Assembly: GCA_033398695.1 (NCBI GenBank)
Contig: CM065817.1
Location: forward strand, 65,584,001 to 65,648,000
DNA length: 64,000 nucleotides
Direction of reading: 5' to 3'
Origin: Orobanche coerulescens
Lineage: Eukaryota > Streptophyta > Magnoliopsida > Lamiales > Orobanchaceae
The notes beneath the pieces were generated by a model that was not told the DNA's origin, searched no databases, and worked only from the letters and a program-made list of their open reading frames with translations. Shown piece by piece: positions 1 to 10,794 of the stretch (its first letter is position 1; each line of letters begins with the position of its first letter). The position numbers and the translations under genes are program-made.

Positions 1-324
1 CGTACGTTAAAGAGAGGGCTTAACGTACGTTAAAACCCTTACGTACGTAATCTCATAAACATTACGCACGTATCCATTCTGCCAGATGTTTCTGTCCTAA
101 AATACACATAACGCTATGTACGTAAAGATATAGCCATTACGTACGTAACAACCGTTGACTTGGCTGTCGCAATCGACTACCGACCATCACCTACACACTT
201 GGCCCCATCCACCGAAAGGTGATCTGCTGAAAGATCCCCCGCATTACGTACGTTAATGTGAAAAGGTTACGTACGTAATTCGACTTATGTAGCGTACGTA
301 AGTTAAGTGTGCTAACGCACGTTA
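1..324. repeat. Phased ACGT palindrome array in LTR G
   Basis: Twelve-base palindromes of the TTACGTACGTAA / TAACGTACGTTA type start near 21, 39, 62, 114, 137, 244, 267, 290 and 313, with a partial unit at the left edge. Steps are mostly 23 bp, with one of 18 and one of 52. The same 23/52/23 pattern is seen in the LTR of element A at 9738-9865. The array should lie upstream of the G promoter on the minus strand; its TATA box would be outside the window. Confidence 0.85.
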
Positions 325-1613
325 AGAGCAACATCAACAAGCAAAATGAAATTCCCACTAATCATCTAATAAGCAACTATAGTGTGAATGACTAAGATCA
401 GCAATTCAATTTAACAGAACTCATCCATATATTTATTACAAGAAACACATATATGGTACGACAATGCTCGTTTTAAATCGGAAAATACGATAGTAAAGGC
501 AAGGGTATTACATAACATGCCACATAACACATAAACCAAAATAACACATTCATCATCAAGCCTTCATAATGCGTAACACATAACCAACTCACACAAATCA
601 TGTTTACGAAGGCAAAACAATCAACAAATCACACATGCGATTTCTAATCACAAGACACAAGTTGTATAAGCAAGAGACTTGCCTCAATAACCGATATCGA
701 TCACTCCGACGAACACGGCTCGATCGGAAGCTTCGATTACCTACAACTTCTGGAAGAAACAACGAAAATGCAATCACAACGAGGATCAAGACCAATAATA
801 ATGGAGATCACCTCAAACTATCGAAGGAAGACTCATTGGAACATTTAATCGAACATTATGTTCTCGTTTCTTCAAGAATAATAAGATCATCAACCGGGTT
901 GAACGAACCGAAGATATGTATATACAATCCATAAATCATGAATAATAACATCATATAACATCAACCGATTCATCAAAATGTACTAGAATCGGAATCAAGA
1001 ACAAAACCCAAAAATAATTTGAAGAAGGATTTTCAAAGAGTTACCTCAATCTGGATGAATAACAAGAATTAGATGTTGTTAATCCACACCAAAACCTTGA
1101 TGATTATGTTTAAGGATGAAATATTGATGAACTTTCGACAAAATTTCATTTGGAAAACGCCTAAATCGCCAAATGAAAAGGAAGAATAAAGAAATGGGTT
1201 CAGAAACTTGTTCCTCACGTTTTATACTGCTGCCAGACATACCCGACCGTGTCGGATTTGACGCGGTCGAGTCACATGGACAGAACTGGATTTGTGTAGA
1301 TAGTTTTTACACATATAAACATAACTTTCTCATCCGAACTCGGATTGAATGCCGTTTGAACCATTGGAAAGCTAACTTGGTTCTGTATCATACTGAAAAG
1401 TTTCAGAATTTTTGGAGTTTTCAAGAATTGATGGTGATTTTACAAATCGAACCTAAATATGGAAAAGTCGAAATAGTATGCCGATTAATCCGAAACAATA
1501 TAAATCTCATTTGAATGACAAAAAGTGCTGAACAAAATATGTCCAAAATATGTCAATGAACACAAACGAGTCGCTAGAACAAAAAAATAGAAATGAAAAT
1601 ATCGGGTATTACA
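1..1613 (-). mobile_element. Element G: partial Ty3/gypsy-type LTR, minus strand
   Basis: Read on the minus strand, an LTR begins at 1613 with TGTAATACCCGATATTTTC and runs off the left edge. The start matches the LTR starts of the gypsy elements further right (TGTAATAYCC). It carries the phased ACGT-type palindromes described separately at 1-324. The 5 bases right of it (AACAT, 1614-1618) would be one copy of the target duplication; the other is outside the window. No coding sequence of G is visible. Whether it is a solo LTR or part of a full element cannot be decided here. Confidence 0.8.
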
Positions 1614-1616
1614 AAC

Positions 1617-2935
1617 ATCGCCCTTGGTGGTAGGGTGGCTGCTTCAGTTGCTCTTATCCCTCTTCGAAAGAGGAGTAGACCAGTGGATATAAAAGATTTC
1701 GAACCTCAGGAAAAAAGAGGAACTGAGGCACATGATCCTCTCATTCTCGATATAGTGACTCCATCACACAAGATTTCTATAACTACAGATATATCCTCGA
1801 ATCAATAATGGAACGATCGACAGATGCATCAAAAACTTTATAGGCTGACTGTACTCAATGGCTAAAGGTGAGGTATTTGGTCGTATCGAGCCAATACCCA
1901 TGGACGTTAGACAGGTTTGGACAGAAATGGATATTTGTTTGTAAATGCATTTAAAATGATGATAAAATGCTCATTCATTAGTCTGCCTATCTCCATAAAA
2001 TGCTCAGGCTACTTAGCATGGATACGTCACACCCTCTTGCTTCCCTTCGTGGTTGGTCATAGTCTGAAAATAAACAAGGATCAATTTCTTCCTAAGAGGA
2101 GAATGAAGATGTCCTTGGAGCCGAAAACAACGTACCTTAGCACAATTGGTGTGTTGCTGTATCTGGATCAATGTACTCATCCAGACATCACATTCTCTAT
2201 AATTTTTTTAGCGAGATTCAACTCGGCTCCCACGATGAGGCACTTGAATAAAGTATAACACATCTTTCGATACTTGAAAGGCTCTAGTGATCTTGAATTG
2301 TTCTTTCCCTATACAAAAGAGAGTGATATTCTGGAAGGAGTTATTGAGATTAAGACGATGCATACCGACTGTCGATCTTCCTCTGATATTGCAGCTAAGC
2401 ATGGTAGTTTGACCGGCAGAAGTGTGAGTGCTAGCATACTTGTCCCTTATGCAGAGATCTCCAATGATGTATTAGTTGGATTTGCTAATCGGACTCGCAT
2501 AAAGGATGTTCATATACCAGTTATGGTGTTCATCATTGGAAAAACGATGATATCTTGGTGATCTGACAAGCAGACAAGAGCTACTTCCTTGAACCATGTA
2601 GAGATAATTACATTACAGGAACCCGTAAGAGAGTGCTTTTAGCTTCAGTCAGTCATAGTCCATATTCGAGGAATTTGTGGACTTGAATCCACCACAGAAA
2701 CATCTATTTGCATCTTTGAGGATAATTGGACATGCATTAAGCAGATGAAGTTAAATTTCATTAATGGTGATAATACCAACCATATCTCGTCCAAGTTCTT
2801 TTACAATCAACAACAACAGAAGTTGCTGAATATTGAAGTGAAACCGTGAGTGAAAGACATTAAGTGTCTAAATTTACATTTGAGAAGCATGTGAAAGACA
2901 TTGGCATGGTCGAATATCCAAGCTCCGCGAAATGA
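1617..2935 (+). pseudogene. Element H: decayed Ty1/copia pol relic
   Basis: Translated in shifting frames, the stretch gives in order: an integrase-RT linker (about 1617-1800, basic KRSRPVDIKD region); the start of RT (about 1855-1960, EVFGRIEPIP then QKWIFVCKC); and after a deletion the RT end and RNase H. The RNase H part has YLSTIGVLLYLDQCTHPDI at about 2130-2195, then a RYLKGSSDLELFFPYT segment and later TMISW. The C-terminal pol end (STFEKHVKDIGM) is near 2870-2910. Many stops and frameshifts make it non-functional. Order and motifs are those of copia pol; lineage is not assigned. Confidence 0.8.
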
Positions 2936-3290
2936 TTACACATCAGGGGGAACAGTTGTATATAATTTGGCGGGATTACTTCACATGATTTCGGCATTTT
3001 GTAGTGGGTGCGTAGTGCTCTTTTTTCTCACCAAGTTTTTATCTTTCTCATGGATTTTGTTTTACTTGGAAAGTTTTTTACTGAGACACATCTTATGCAT
3101 CATTGTTGTATTAGTGTGTGCATATATTTCATGCATAACTAGTACAAAACTCATGCATATTAGCAATTCGCATGATAAGAACCATTCTCATTTGATCCTA
3201 AATCTATATATAATATTCAACCATATTTTTTTAGCATGTAAATTAAGACTAAACTGTCGAGAATGTAAAGATTTTTCATAGTATTGAATT
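2936..3290 (+). mobile_element. Polypurine tract and 3' LTR relic of copia element H
   Basis: Directly after the pol end is a purine run, ATCAGGGGGAA (about 2943-2953), the usual polypurine tract form for this copia group. It is followed by T-rich DNA with a degenerate copia LTR segment (about 3015-3120: a CTCTTTTTTCTCACCAAG run, then TTACTTGGAAAG and GAGACACATC). The LTR boundaries are worn away, so the right end is approximate. Confidence 0.5.
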
Positions 3291-3348
3291 AATTTAACTT
3301 AATAAACCAATATACCTGCAATATATTTTTGTGAGAATCAATTTTTTA

Positions 3349-3576
3349 ATACCAAACCATCAAATTGATAAGTTATATATCCTCATTCATAAGAGTGTAA
3401 GTTATTGATACCATTTTGCTTAAAAAGGACTAAAATGTCCTCCAAAAAAGTGTTGATGTTGACTTTCCTTTTTTACCTTTTAGTGATTGATTTAAGGGTA
3501 TTAATGTCTTTCGGTATCAAAAACTTATACTCTTATGAATGAGGATATATAACTTGTTACTTTTATAGTTTGGTAT
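3349..3576. mobile_element. MITE-like element, about 228 bp, with long terminal inverted repeats
   Basis: The left arm (ATACCAAACC, then TAAGTTATATATCCTCATTC at about 3370) is mirrored on the right (GAATGAGGATATATAACTTG at about 3537, ending GTTTGGTAT). TA dinucleotides flank both ends, which would fit a Stowaway/mariner-type MITE. There is no coding capacity. The inner part, with a run of ACTAAAATGTCCTCC, is unique to this copy in the window. Confidence 0.65.
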
Positions 3577-4168
3577 TATAAAAGATAGAACCCTATATTT
3601 TTTTTTCATATTGTAATTAGTATTTAAGACTAATTAATTCCTTTATGCATGAATCCGAAGTATAACTAAATCAAAAAGATTTATAATTAATTTGGTAATT
3701 AGTATGTATCTCAAAATATATATAGTTATTAAATTGTTGGGACTAAAATTTAAAAATAAAAGATTATTACAAATTAATCTACTATATATTAAAAGACATT
3801 TGTCCAAATGTCAATACCTCAATTATTCTGCATCAACAAGTTTTTTAAATACAAAATTATAAACATGAAAAAAAAAAAAGAAATTCCACATGTGTAAACG
3901 GAAAAATACTCCAAAATCGTCTGATCTTCACCAGATTTTTATGAATAGATCATTTTTTATTATCTTTATACAAAACACACACACACATATAGATTTTAAA
4001 AAATATGAAGATTTCTTATAATTAATATGTCCCAACATATGTAATTACTAAATTTTTGAGATTAGAATTTAAAAAGTAAATATTGTTATCTACTAAAATA
4101 ATTTTAATAGCAAATTTTGAATTAAATAATTTCTTTTATATTATTTTTGTGGGTAGAATCAGATTCGA

Positions 4169-4192
4169 ATATATATATATATATATATATAT
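4169..4192. repeat. (AT)n microsatellite
   Basis: An uninterrupted AT dinucleotide run of about 12 units in AT-rich intergenic sequence. Confidence 0.9.
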
Positions 4193-4342
4193 GAGATGGA
4201 TAATATGAGAATGGCCTATTGAGTAAGATAAGAGTAAATCTGAATCATCAATATTTGTGTGATCTGTAGTCCATATTAAATTATGTATAAAAAAATATGC
4301 ATTTCATGTAATAAAATACAAAACATTAAAATACCAAGATTT

Positions 4343-4440
4343 AACCGACGACATGACTTAAAGTCGTCGGCTAAACTATTTTAGATGACGACCTATTTAC
4401 TCGTAGGCTAAACCATGATTTTAGCCGACGGTCGATCTAT
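4343..4440. repeat. Dyad-rich CCGACGAC patch
   Basis: CCGACGAC and GTCGTCGG face each other about 10 bases apart near 4346-4372, followed by related GACGAC and AGCCGACGG motifs to 4440. The patch is GC-richer than its surroundings. It resembles the end of a decayed DNA transposon, but no partner end or target duplication was found. Confidence 0.4.
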
Positions 4441-4698
4441 TCATTTAATAAATATTATTCTATATTTTTTTAAATTTGTAAAATAGATGTTACTCTAGTT
4501 TTTAATCTCTCCAAATTTTATAATTATCTTCAATTAACTTATTTTCTTAATCATTAAATTCAATATTATTTATTAGAGATAAATTTTAAAAAAATTAATC
4601 TTTATTAACTTCTGCTCAAAAACTAGAACGACATAATATTGTTAGTTTAAGAAATAATCGATCTCAAATTTCATAACAGGATAGATAGAATATTTTAT

Positions 4699-4806
4699 AG
4701 AGTTGGGATCCTCTGCATCCCAGTCGTCCAATCACACACACCCATACGATGTGTGTATGTGTGTTCCATCCAACTCAAGTACTATGCAGTGCAGGGACCC
4801 TCAGCC
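4699..4806. mobile_element. Short hAT-like MITE, 108 bp, with 8-bp target duplication
   Basis: TATTTTAT occurs exactly at 4691-4698 and 4807-4814. Between them, the left end AGAGTTGGGATCCTCTGCA and the reverse complement of the right end (GGCTGAGGGTCCCTGCA) are imperfect inverted repeats. The centre holds CA-rich and TG-rich halves that also face each other. The 8-bp duplication is characteristic of hAT elements. No coding capacity. Confidence 0.6.
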
Positions 4807-4814
4807 TATTTTAT

Positions 4815-5191
4815 AAGTACTCCTCTGTGTTGGTAAACGACATGTAGTTGCGTGCCGTGCCGTGTGTGACTACTATAACGATAAAGATGTGTTCTCAACT
4901 TCTTACAAAATGAAAATGGAATGTGTGTTCTTCACCTATCCTTTTTTCTGTCCAGATTCAGTCCTGATGTTTTTATAGTAGTAGTTCAGTGGTACGTACA
5001 TTCAAATATATTATATCATAAAATTCATCATCCAATCTAGTTCGTTACATACTTTCAATTAAAATAAAATAACCATAATAATAACAATAAGAGCAGCCTG
5101 CACAGTTGACTGGGCACGGTGATTAAGAAAATGCATTTTTTGAAGAGTTGACTAATTTAAAGAGAGGGTATAAAAGGTAACTAATGTGTAA
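4815..5191. other. Intergenic DNA
   Basis: No gene is visible. It includes the left copy of a direct repeat (5012-5075) that recurs at 6718-6790. Confidence 0.5.
5012..5075 (+). repeat. Left copy of a 60-70 bp flank duplication
   Basis: A segment starting TATATCATAAAATTCATCAT and running through an ATTCGTTA-like part into an A-rich tail recurs at 6718-6790 with a few differences. The two copies bracket the Harbinger-like MITE and the Stowaway end, so the intervening 1.6 kb arrived with or after a local duplication. Confidence 0.7.
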
Positions 5192-6551
5192 GAGGCTGTT
5201 TACTTTTTTTCCATTAATATCTGAATGTATTAAGTTGTCTGAGTGGATTAATCTGTCTGAATTGAAAAAATATCTTGTTGTTTCTTTCTTTTCTGAATGA
5301 ACTATTTGAATGACAGAAATGACTATTTTAACCCTCAATATGAATTAAGTCCTTTTTGATAAAGGACGGATTGAGCATTTTAAATTATATTATATGACAT
5401 GATATTTATTTTAATTTATATTATAATATATATTCGTAAATCATATTATAATTTTCAGGTATATTTAAATAATCAGACAATTTTTAAAAATATATTAAGT
5501 TATATTTTAATATATATATAGTTATATTAATTTTATTAATAATCAATATAAAAAATCAATTTAAATAATATAACATAATATATATTTTAGTTTATATTAT
5601 AATATATATTCATAAATCATATTATAATTTTTAGGTATATTTAAATAATCAGACAATATTTTTATAAATACATTAAGTTATATTTTAATATATATAGTTA
5701 TATTAATTTTATTAATAGTCAATATAAAAAATCAATTTAAATAATATAACATAATATATATTTTAATTTATATTATAATATATATTCATAAATTATATTA
5801 TAATTTTCAGTATATTTAATTAATTAGAAATAGTTTTATAAATATATTAAGTTATATTTTAATATATAGTTATATTAATTTTTTTAATAGTCAATACAAA
5901 AAAATCAATTTATATAATAACATAATATATATTTTAATTTATATTATAATATATATTCATAAATCATATTATAATTTTTCGGTATATGTAAATAATCACA
6001 CAATGTTTTTATAAATATATTAAGTTATATTTTAATATATATAGTTATATTAATTTTTTAATAGTCAATATAAAAAAACCAATTTATATAATATAACATA
6101 ATATATATTTTAATTTATATTAAAATATATATTCATAATTCATATTATAATTTTCAGGTATATTTAAATAACCACACAATATTTTTATAAATATATTAAG
6201 TTATATTTTAATATATATAGTTATATTAAATTTTTATCAATAAATAGTTTATATTTTATGAATTTTAAATATATAATATTAATATATATTTTAAATTTAT
6301 ACTATATATACTCAATTATAATTAAGATTATATGATAATTTATACTATATATACTCAATTGTTTTATTATTAGAGAGGGTAATTTTGGTATATTGGGGAA
6401 GTATTTCTGGCTTAATGGTAAGAACACCCCAAAAGTTGCTTAATGAAAAAGACATTATTAAGATCATTAAGCTGAAAGTAAACAACAAAATATAGCTGAT
6501 CGATTAAGCTGATTAAGTATTGAGTTGATTAACTAAAATGTAAACAAGCCC
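5192..6551. mobile_element. Harbinger/Tourist-like MITE, about 1.36 kb, non-autonomous
   Basis: The left end is GAGGCTGTTTAC and the right end GTAAACAAGCCC, which are near-inverted repeats of each other. TAA flanks both sides (5189-5191 and 6552-6554). A TIR of this GGGCTTGTTTAC form with a TWA duplication is typical of PIF/Harbinger (Tourist) elements. There is no transposase. Most of the interior is an AT-rich tandem array (5408-6240), which makes it long for a MITE. Confidence 0.65.
5408..6240. repeat. Five-copy tandem array, about 175-bp unit
   Basis: The landmark ATTTTAATTTATATTATAAT (with one G variant in copy 2) begins at 5408, 5584, 5760, 5931 and 6107, so steps are 176, 176, 171 and 176 bp. 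Each unit continues through a CATATTATAATTTTCAGGTA segment to an AAAAATCAATTTA segment. The copies differ by small indels and substitutions. The array lies entirely inside the Harbinger-like MITE. Confidence 0.9.
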
Positions 6552-6639
6552 TAAGTGAAGTAAGGGAAAAAGTAAAAGTGTGTTAATTGAGTTGAAAAAG
6601 TAATGGCAATTGTGTAAATAATTGTGTATAGTGAGGGTG

Positions 6640-6720
6640 TTACAATTTATAGGTGTGCAAACTTCTGTGGGACGGACGAATAAGGCAAGTGAGCAAACTC
6701 TCGTGGGACAGAGGGAGTAT
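6640..6720. mobile_element. Stowaway-type MITE terminal fragment
   Basis: Two direct motifs, GTGCAAACTTCTGTGGGACG and GAGCAAACTCTCGTGGGACA, lead to GAGGGAGTA at 6720. That is the reverse complement of the CTCCCTC...CCCACGAGAGTTTGC end seen in many plant Stowaway/mariner MITEs. Only one end is recognisable, so it is probably truncated. Confidence 0.55.
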
Positions 6721-6790
6721 ATCATAAAATTCATCATCCAATCTACTACCTCGTATAATCTAATTCGTTAAATACGTTCAATTAAATAAA
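6718..6790 (+). repeat. Right copy of the flank duplication
   Basis: Pair of 5012-5075. It begins exactly where the Stowaway-type end stops, and then diverges by a small insertion (about 6747-6758). Confidence 0.7.
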
Positions 6791-6914
6791 ATAATAAACC
6801 AAACCAAACACACCCAGTATATCCCGCACAGAGCAGGGTCTGGGGAGAGTATGATGTACGCAGACCATGCCCTTACTTTCTACGATAGGAAGATTGTTTA
6901 CGTGAAGACCCTCG
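6791..6914. other. Dispersed-repeat-like segment ahead of the copia insertion
   Basis: The stretch CCCGCACAGAGCAGGGTCTG to AGACCCTCG (about 6826-6914) resembles a dispersed, SINE-like sequence common in plant genomes. I cannot confirm the family. Element X is inserted immediately after it. Confidence 0.3.
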
Positions 6915-7850
6915 TGTTGTTTTATTTAAGGCCCAAATGAATTGTTTTATAATTGAGCCCAATAATAATACATTTTGTCTGCAGCCCAAATTTTTAATAC
7001 ACCTAACCCAGGATCGGATTCCAGAATACTCTTTGGATTAATCTCGGTCGTCCCTTTTGTAGGGCTTATCACATCCGTCCATTTGCGTGATATATAAACC
7101 CTCGCCTCGTGAAACCCTAATCGTTTTTTCTGACTTCTTCTTGTTGCGCCGCTCTCCCGTTTCTTTCGTCTTCTCTGATATTTTTTTTCTCTCTCTCCTC
7201 TGAGTACCCTATTTCCGTTCCGATTAGATGGGAACCGCAACCCCTATCAACCCGATGATATGGATGGCTGCGGTTTCCTCGGCCGATCGTGATTCTTGTT
7301 ACGGATTCTGACCCTATATATTCTGGAGAGTTTCTTGAGAGGAGACATCTGAAAAATTAAGTGAGACTTTCAAAGCAAAAACAAGTTTGATCTTTCTGAG
7401 TGAAAAGCATCGGTTTTCTGTGTGAAATTTTTGCTTCCGAAAGTTTTTCTGTGAGAAAATTTGTAGGGTTCTTGGTTATGGGTGATTACCGTTGATTCCC
7501 TTTGTTTCTCTGTGAAACCACTTTGTGTTGGTGTATTTTCGTCTGCTGGTTGCCGTTCGTTTTGAGCCTTGGACGTAGGTATACGATACTGGAGGACTGA
7601 GCCGACATTTAATTATTTCTCACCACCTTCATCTCTCGGGTTTTAGATCTACACTGATCTGCGGTTTGAATTCTTGAACTTTATTATTTAACTCTGTGTT
7701 TGTGTTTTTAATTCAGTTCACTTTCATTCCGTGTAATTTATTCGGTTTTAGGATTGTTGTGTAATCCCTAATTCCATATACCATAGGTTCTTTATTTGTA
7801 ATTCGTTTATTATTTTATTTTTAACGTTATGTATTCCGAAGAGATACCCA
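6915..7850 (+). mobile_element. 5' LTR of copia element X
   Basis: 936 bp, starting TGTTGTTTT and ending TACCCA. Its first 300 bases recur at 63694-64000 with scattered substitutions, including the TATA region and the CT-rich stretch after it. The primer site follows four bases after the end. The LTR is truncated by the window only on the 3' copy. Confidence 0.9.
7091..7097 (+). promoter_or_regulatory. TATA box of copia X LTR
   Basis: TATATAA lies about 175 bp into the LTR and is conserved at 63868-63874 in the 3' LTR. A pyrimidine-rich leader (TTCTTCTT, CTCTCTCTCC) follows. Confidence 0.7.
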
Positions 7851-7854
7851 ATAG

Positions 7855-7866
7855 TGGTATCGGAGC
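7855..7866 (+). other. Primer binding site of copia X
   Basis: TGGTATCGGAGC, complementary to the 3' end of plant initiator methionine tRNA apart from a G where most copies have A. It starts four bases after the LTR end. Confidence 0.85.
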
Positions 7867-9162
7867 CAAAACCTCTCTCAGTACGGTATGGTTCGGGTGT
7901 GGTCACCTTCTGTCGATGAGGGTGGGGAGTGAACACCGGTGGAAAGAGGGAACGGTCAAAGTGCAGTTCCTGTCAAGGCTTCTAGGCGTAGAACATGAAC
8001 TGATTCTATGCCAGAATGAGAGGTGGTGCCAGGCTTGTGAGATTAGATTGTCTGGAATGTGGGCACACTTGTATTGCGCACTATTGGTAACTCCACCTGC
8101 GCGGGGTCGGAACAATGACCAGGGTGTAAGAGCGTGTATATTCGTGGGCTATTTGGTGACCTCAACACGCGGGAAAATGTAGCGGCTGAGGGAATGCCAT
8201 TCAACCGAGGTACTATGCCAGGAAGTGCGTCGGGTGAAGGTTGATGTCGATCGGTGATGCGGTATGTGCGCGGGGCACTGCGGGCTAGCGCGAGGGGCGC
8301 GAGTGAAGAGCCTGTCCATCAGGGGATGGTACTGTATGTGAATGTCCACGATCGTTTTGTGTGTGTGAGGCAATACAGTGTGCGGAAAGAAACATTCTTC
8401 CCCCAGCACGAGGACGTGCTGTGATTTGGGTGGGGGAGGATGTCACGACTCGAAATATCGTGACCGTGTTGACCGACCAAATGAGGCGTACCTTTTGGTT
8501 ACCTTGCCACAAGAGGGGTAAAGGGAGCGACATTAGCGTTAAGGCATTGTTTGCCCGGATGCATCAGTTTTTCCAAGTCAGGCATGCTGACCCGGTTTAG
8601 TCCGGAGAGCTTGTCGCTGGTCGAGGAGTTGACTATGAAGGGGATCGTTGCGGGTAGGGCACAACTGGTCGGGGGCTACTGCCGTCTCCCTGATGAGTCC
8701 ATGGCAGGGCAAAACCAGTTGGCATACGTATGTGGGACAGGTTGGTCTCGGGGCGTGAGGGCCTCGGGATGCCGCACGGGCTTCGGAACTCCCGTCCCGT
8801 GACACATGGTATCGAATCCACTAGTAGTGGTTTCTATTCGGAAGGGCGTACGGATTCCGGCCGAGGAATCCGCTCAGGTATTGCTTCTTCCCCTTCCCTT
8901 ATTTACTTTCCGTACTGTGAGATTGGTGGTGTGTTGCTCCTAATCGGTAATATGTTTACTTATATTTCTTCCGTCTGCTTTTATATACTGTATCTTATCT
9001 GTGTGACTGTGACCGCTTCAATTTATTTTCTTTGTGCTGAGAATGTGGTAGTCGTGATCTCCGACCACACCAAACCCTCCTGCCTAGACCGTAAGTATTC
9101 CTCAGATCTTGTAGGGGCTTGGGTTTATGATTCCAGCTCGTTTAATTTTAAAATCTTATGTG
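7867..9162 (+). other. Untranslated leader of copia X, left part
   Basis: GC-richer than the surroundings. The open frames present show no known domain and overlap one another on both strands, so I do not call a gene. Around 8431-8463 it holds a purine run, GGGTGGGGGAGGA, followed by TGTCACGACTCGAAATATCG. That looks like the polypurine-tract/LTR-start junction of a different element. Element A interrupts the leader at 9168. Confidence 0.5.
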
Positions 9163-9737
9163 ATTTTTGTAATATCCGCAATTTCGATTTCTGGTAATTT
9201 TCATTTTTCGGCGGAGGTCCATTTCGACGACTCGCTTATGACCATTTCGTCATTCTGAGAATATTTAATTCTGCACTTTTTGTCATCCGAGTTCGTTTCG
9301 GTATCGTTTTGTTGAGTTCCGTGTTCTTAAACGACTTTTCCGCACTTAAGTTCGATTCTCGCGAATCTCATCCGAAACTATTGTTTCGAGTTTCTCGTAA
9401 GTTCATTTATTGTTATTGTTCATGTTGTAAGTTTTTGTATGGTGTTTCGATCGTGTATTGTGTATTTCGGACGTTTTGGGCCATTTTCGTAATTTCCCAA
9501 AGTTTGGGGTAATTACTTTCCGTTGTCGAATTTCGAGCCTTCGGGTGGTCGGAATTGTGTGTTCTCTTAGTGCTCGGATTCGTCTTTGCGAGTACTTCGT
9601 AACCGTATCTTCAATTCGTATTCAGGTTCGGGTTTCGGGGTCGTTCGGGCCGTCGGAGTTGGCCCCAGCCGAGTCATGGCCGGGCAGTCTGGGCCCAGGC
9701 CGGCACTGGTCGAGTTACGACCGGTAGTGATCGGCAG

Positions 9738-9865
9738 TTACGTACGTAAGTCCGGTTACGTATGTAAGCCTTGGCCGGTTACGTACGTAACGATGCCGGC
9801 ATTTTTGGGCAGTGTCTCGGCCATTGCCGGTTACGTACGTAAGGCCCAGCCGATTACGTACGTTA
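9738..9865. promoter_or_regulatory. Phased TTACGTACGTAA array upstream of TATA (element A)
   Basis: Units start at 9738, 9756, 9779, 9831 and 9854 (steps 18, 23, 52, 23). Each is a 12-bp palindrome with two overlapping TACGTA cores, the form bound by many plant bZIP factors (inference). The last unit ends 18 bp before the TATA-like box. The same array recurs in the 3' LTR at about 39706-39834. Confidence 0.85.
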
Positions 9866-9883
9866 TGTGGCCGGCAGTCGGCC

Positions 9884-9890
9884 TATTTAA
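9884..9890 (+). promoter_or_regulatory. TATA-like box of LTR A
   Basis: TATTTAA within GGCCTATTTAAGGCC, itself a palindrome, directly after the array. Confidence 0.6.
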
Positions 9891-10794
9891 GGCCAGCGGA
9901 TGTTTTCTTCAGCCATTTTCTCACTCGTTTCATCCTCTTCCGCGGATGGAGCTTTGATAATCATGGAGGTATGTTGTCAGGTGTTAAATCCATGAAGTCT
10001 TGGAGTTCATATCATCAATTGTCAGTCCTATAACATCCTTTGATCGAGCGAATCAGGTCAGATTTTCTAGAAATCTAGTTTTGGGGAATTTGGGTATTTT
10101 GGTTGATTTCGTCCGTTTAATCCGATTTAACTTAGGATTATGATGTATTGATGATTATTTAGATGTATTATATCATTTCCCTTGTTATTCCATGGTTGGA
10201 TCGTATCGATTCGTTGTTTTGGTCGAGTTCTTAGTCGACACCTTGAAGGTGTCCGACAAAAGGTCTTAGAGGGGGAATTGGGCGTTGTATGATTATTATC
10301 CATCGTACGATTGTTGATTTATCATTGGTATGACTTAGGGACAAAATTCTTGTGAAGAACTCGAGTCGGAACCCTTCCGTTCGTTGTCTTCTTCGGGGTC
10401 CGAGCTTCCCGGTCGAACCGTGTTCTTCGGAGCATTCGGTAGCAGTTAGTAAGGCAAGTATCTTATTATACGACTTGTATCTTGCGACTAATAATCACGT
10501 ATGAGATTTATAATGATTTTGCTTGCCTTCATAAATATGTTCCGTTTGAATTGGTTGTGTATTCCGCAATTCGAAGGCTTTGTGATAATAGTGTGATTTT
10601 GGTATACGTGTTAGCTGTGTGCAATGTATTGCATACCGAACGTGTGTTATGTTGGTTGTATGTCGTTGATTGATGATAGTTGTTGAGAGTGTTGAGATTA
10701 TTTTATGTGCGTGTGACGTACGATTTTGTGGTGATCAACGTGATTGATTAACTGTGCTCATTGTTGTATGTAATGTGAATGTGAATGTGGTGTG

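Larger units (their letters stand above)
3577..4698. other. AT-rich intergenic DNA
   Basis: No ORF with recognisable protein features, RNA gene or LTR was found. It contains short A and T tracts, an (AT) microsatellite at 4169-4192 and a dyad-rich patch at 4343-4440, listed separately. Confidence 0.6.

Noticed and set aside
2901..3281. 126-residue hydrophobic ORF
   Set aside because: It starts in the copia H pol end and runs through its degenerate, T-rich LTR; hydrophobicity reflects base composition.
7855..7866. tRNA gene fragments at the TGGTATCRGAGC sites
   Set aside because: These are short primer binding sites at LTR borders, without a cloverleaf.
7829..8802. Several overlapping ORFs of 60-120 residues in the X leader
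   Set aside because: They overlap on both strands, show no domain, and lie in an untranslated leader.
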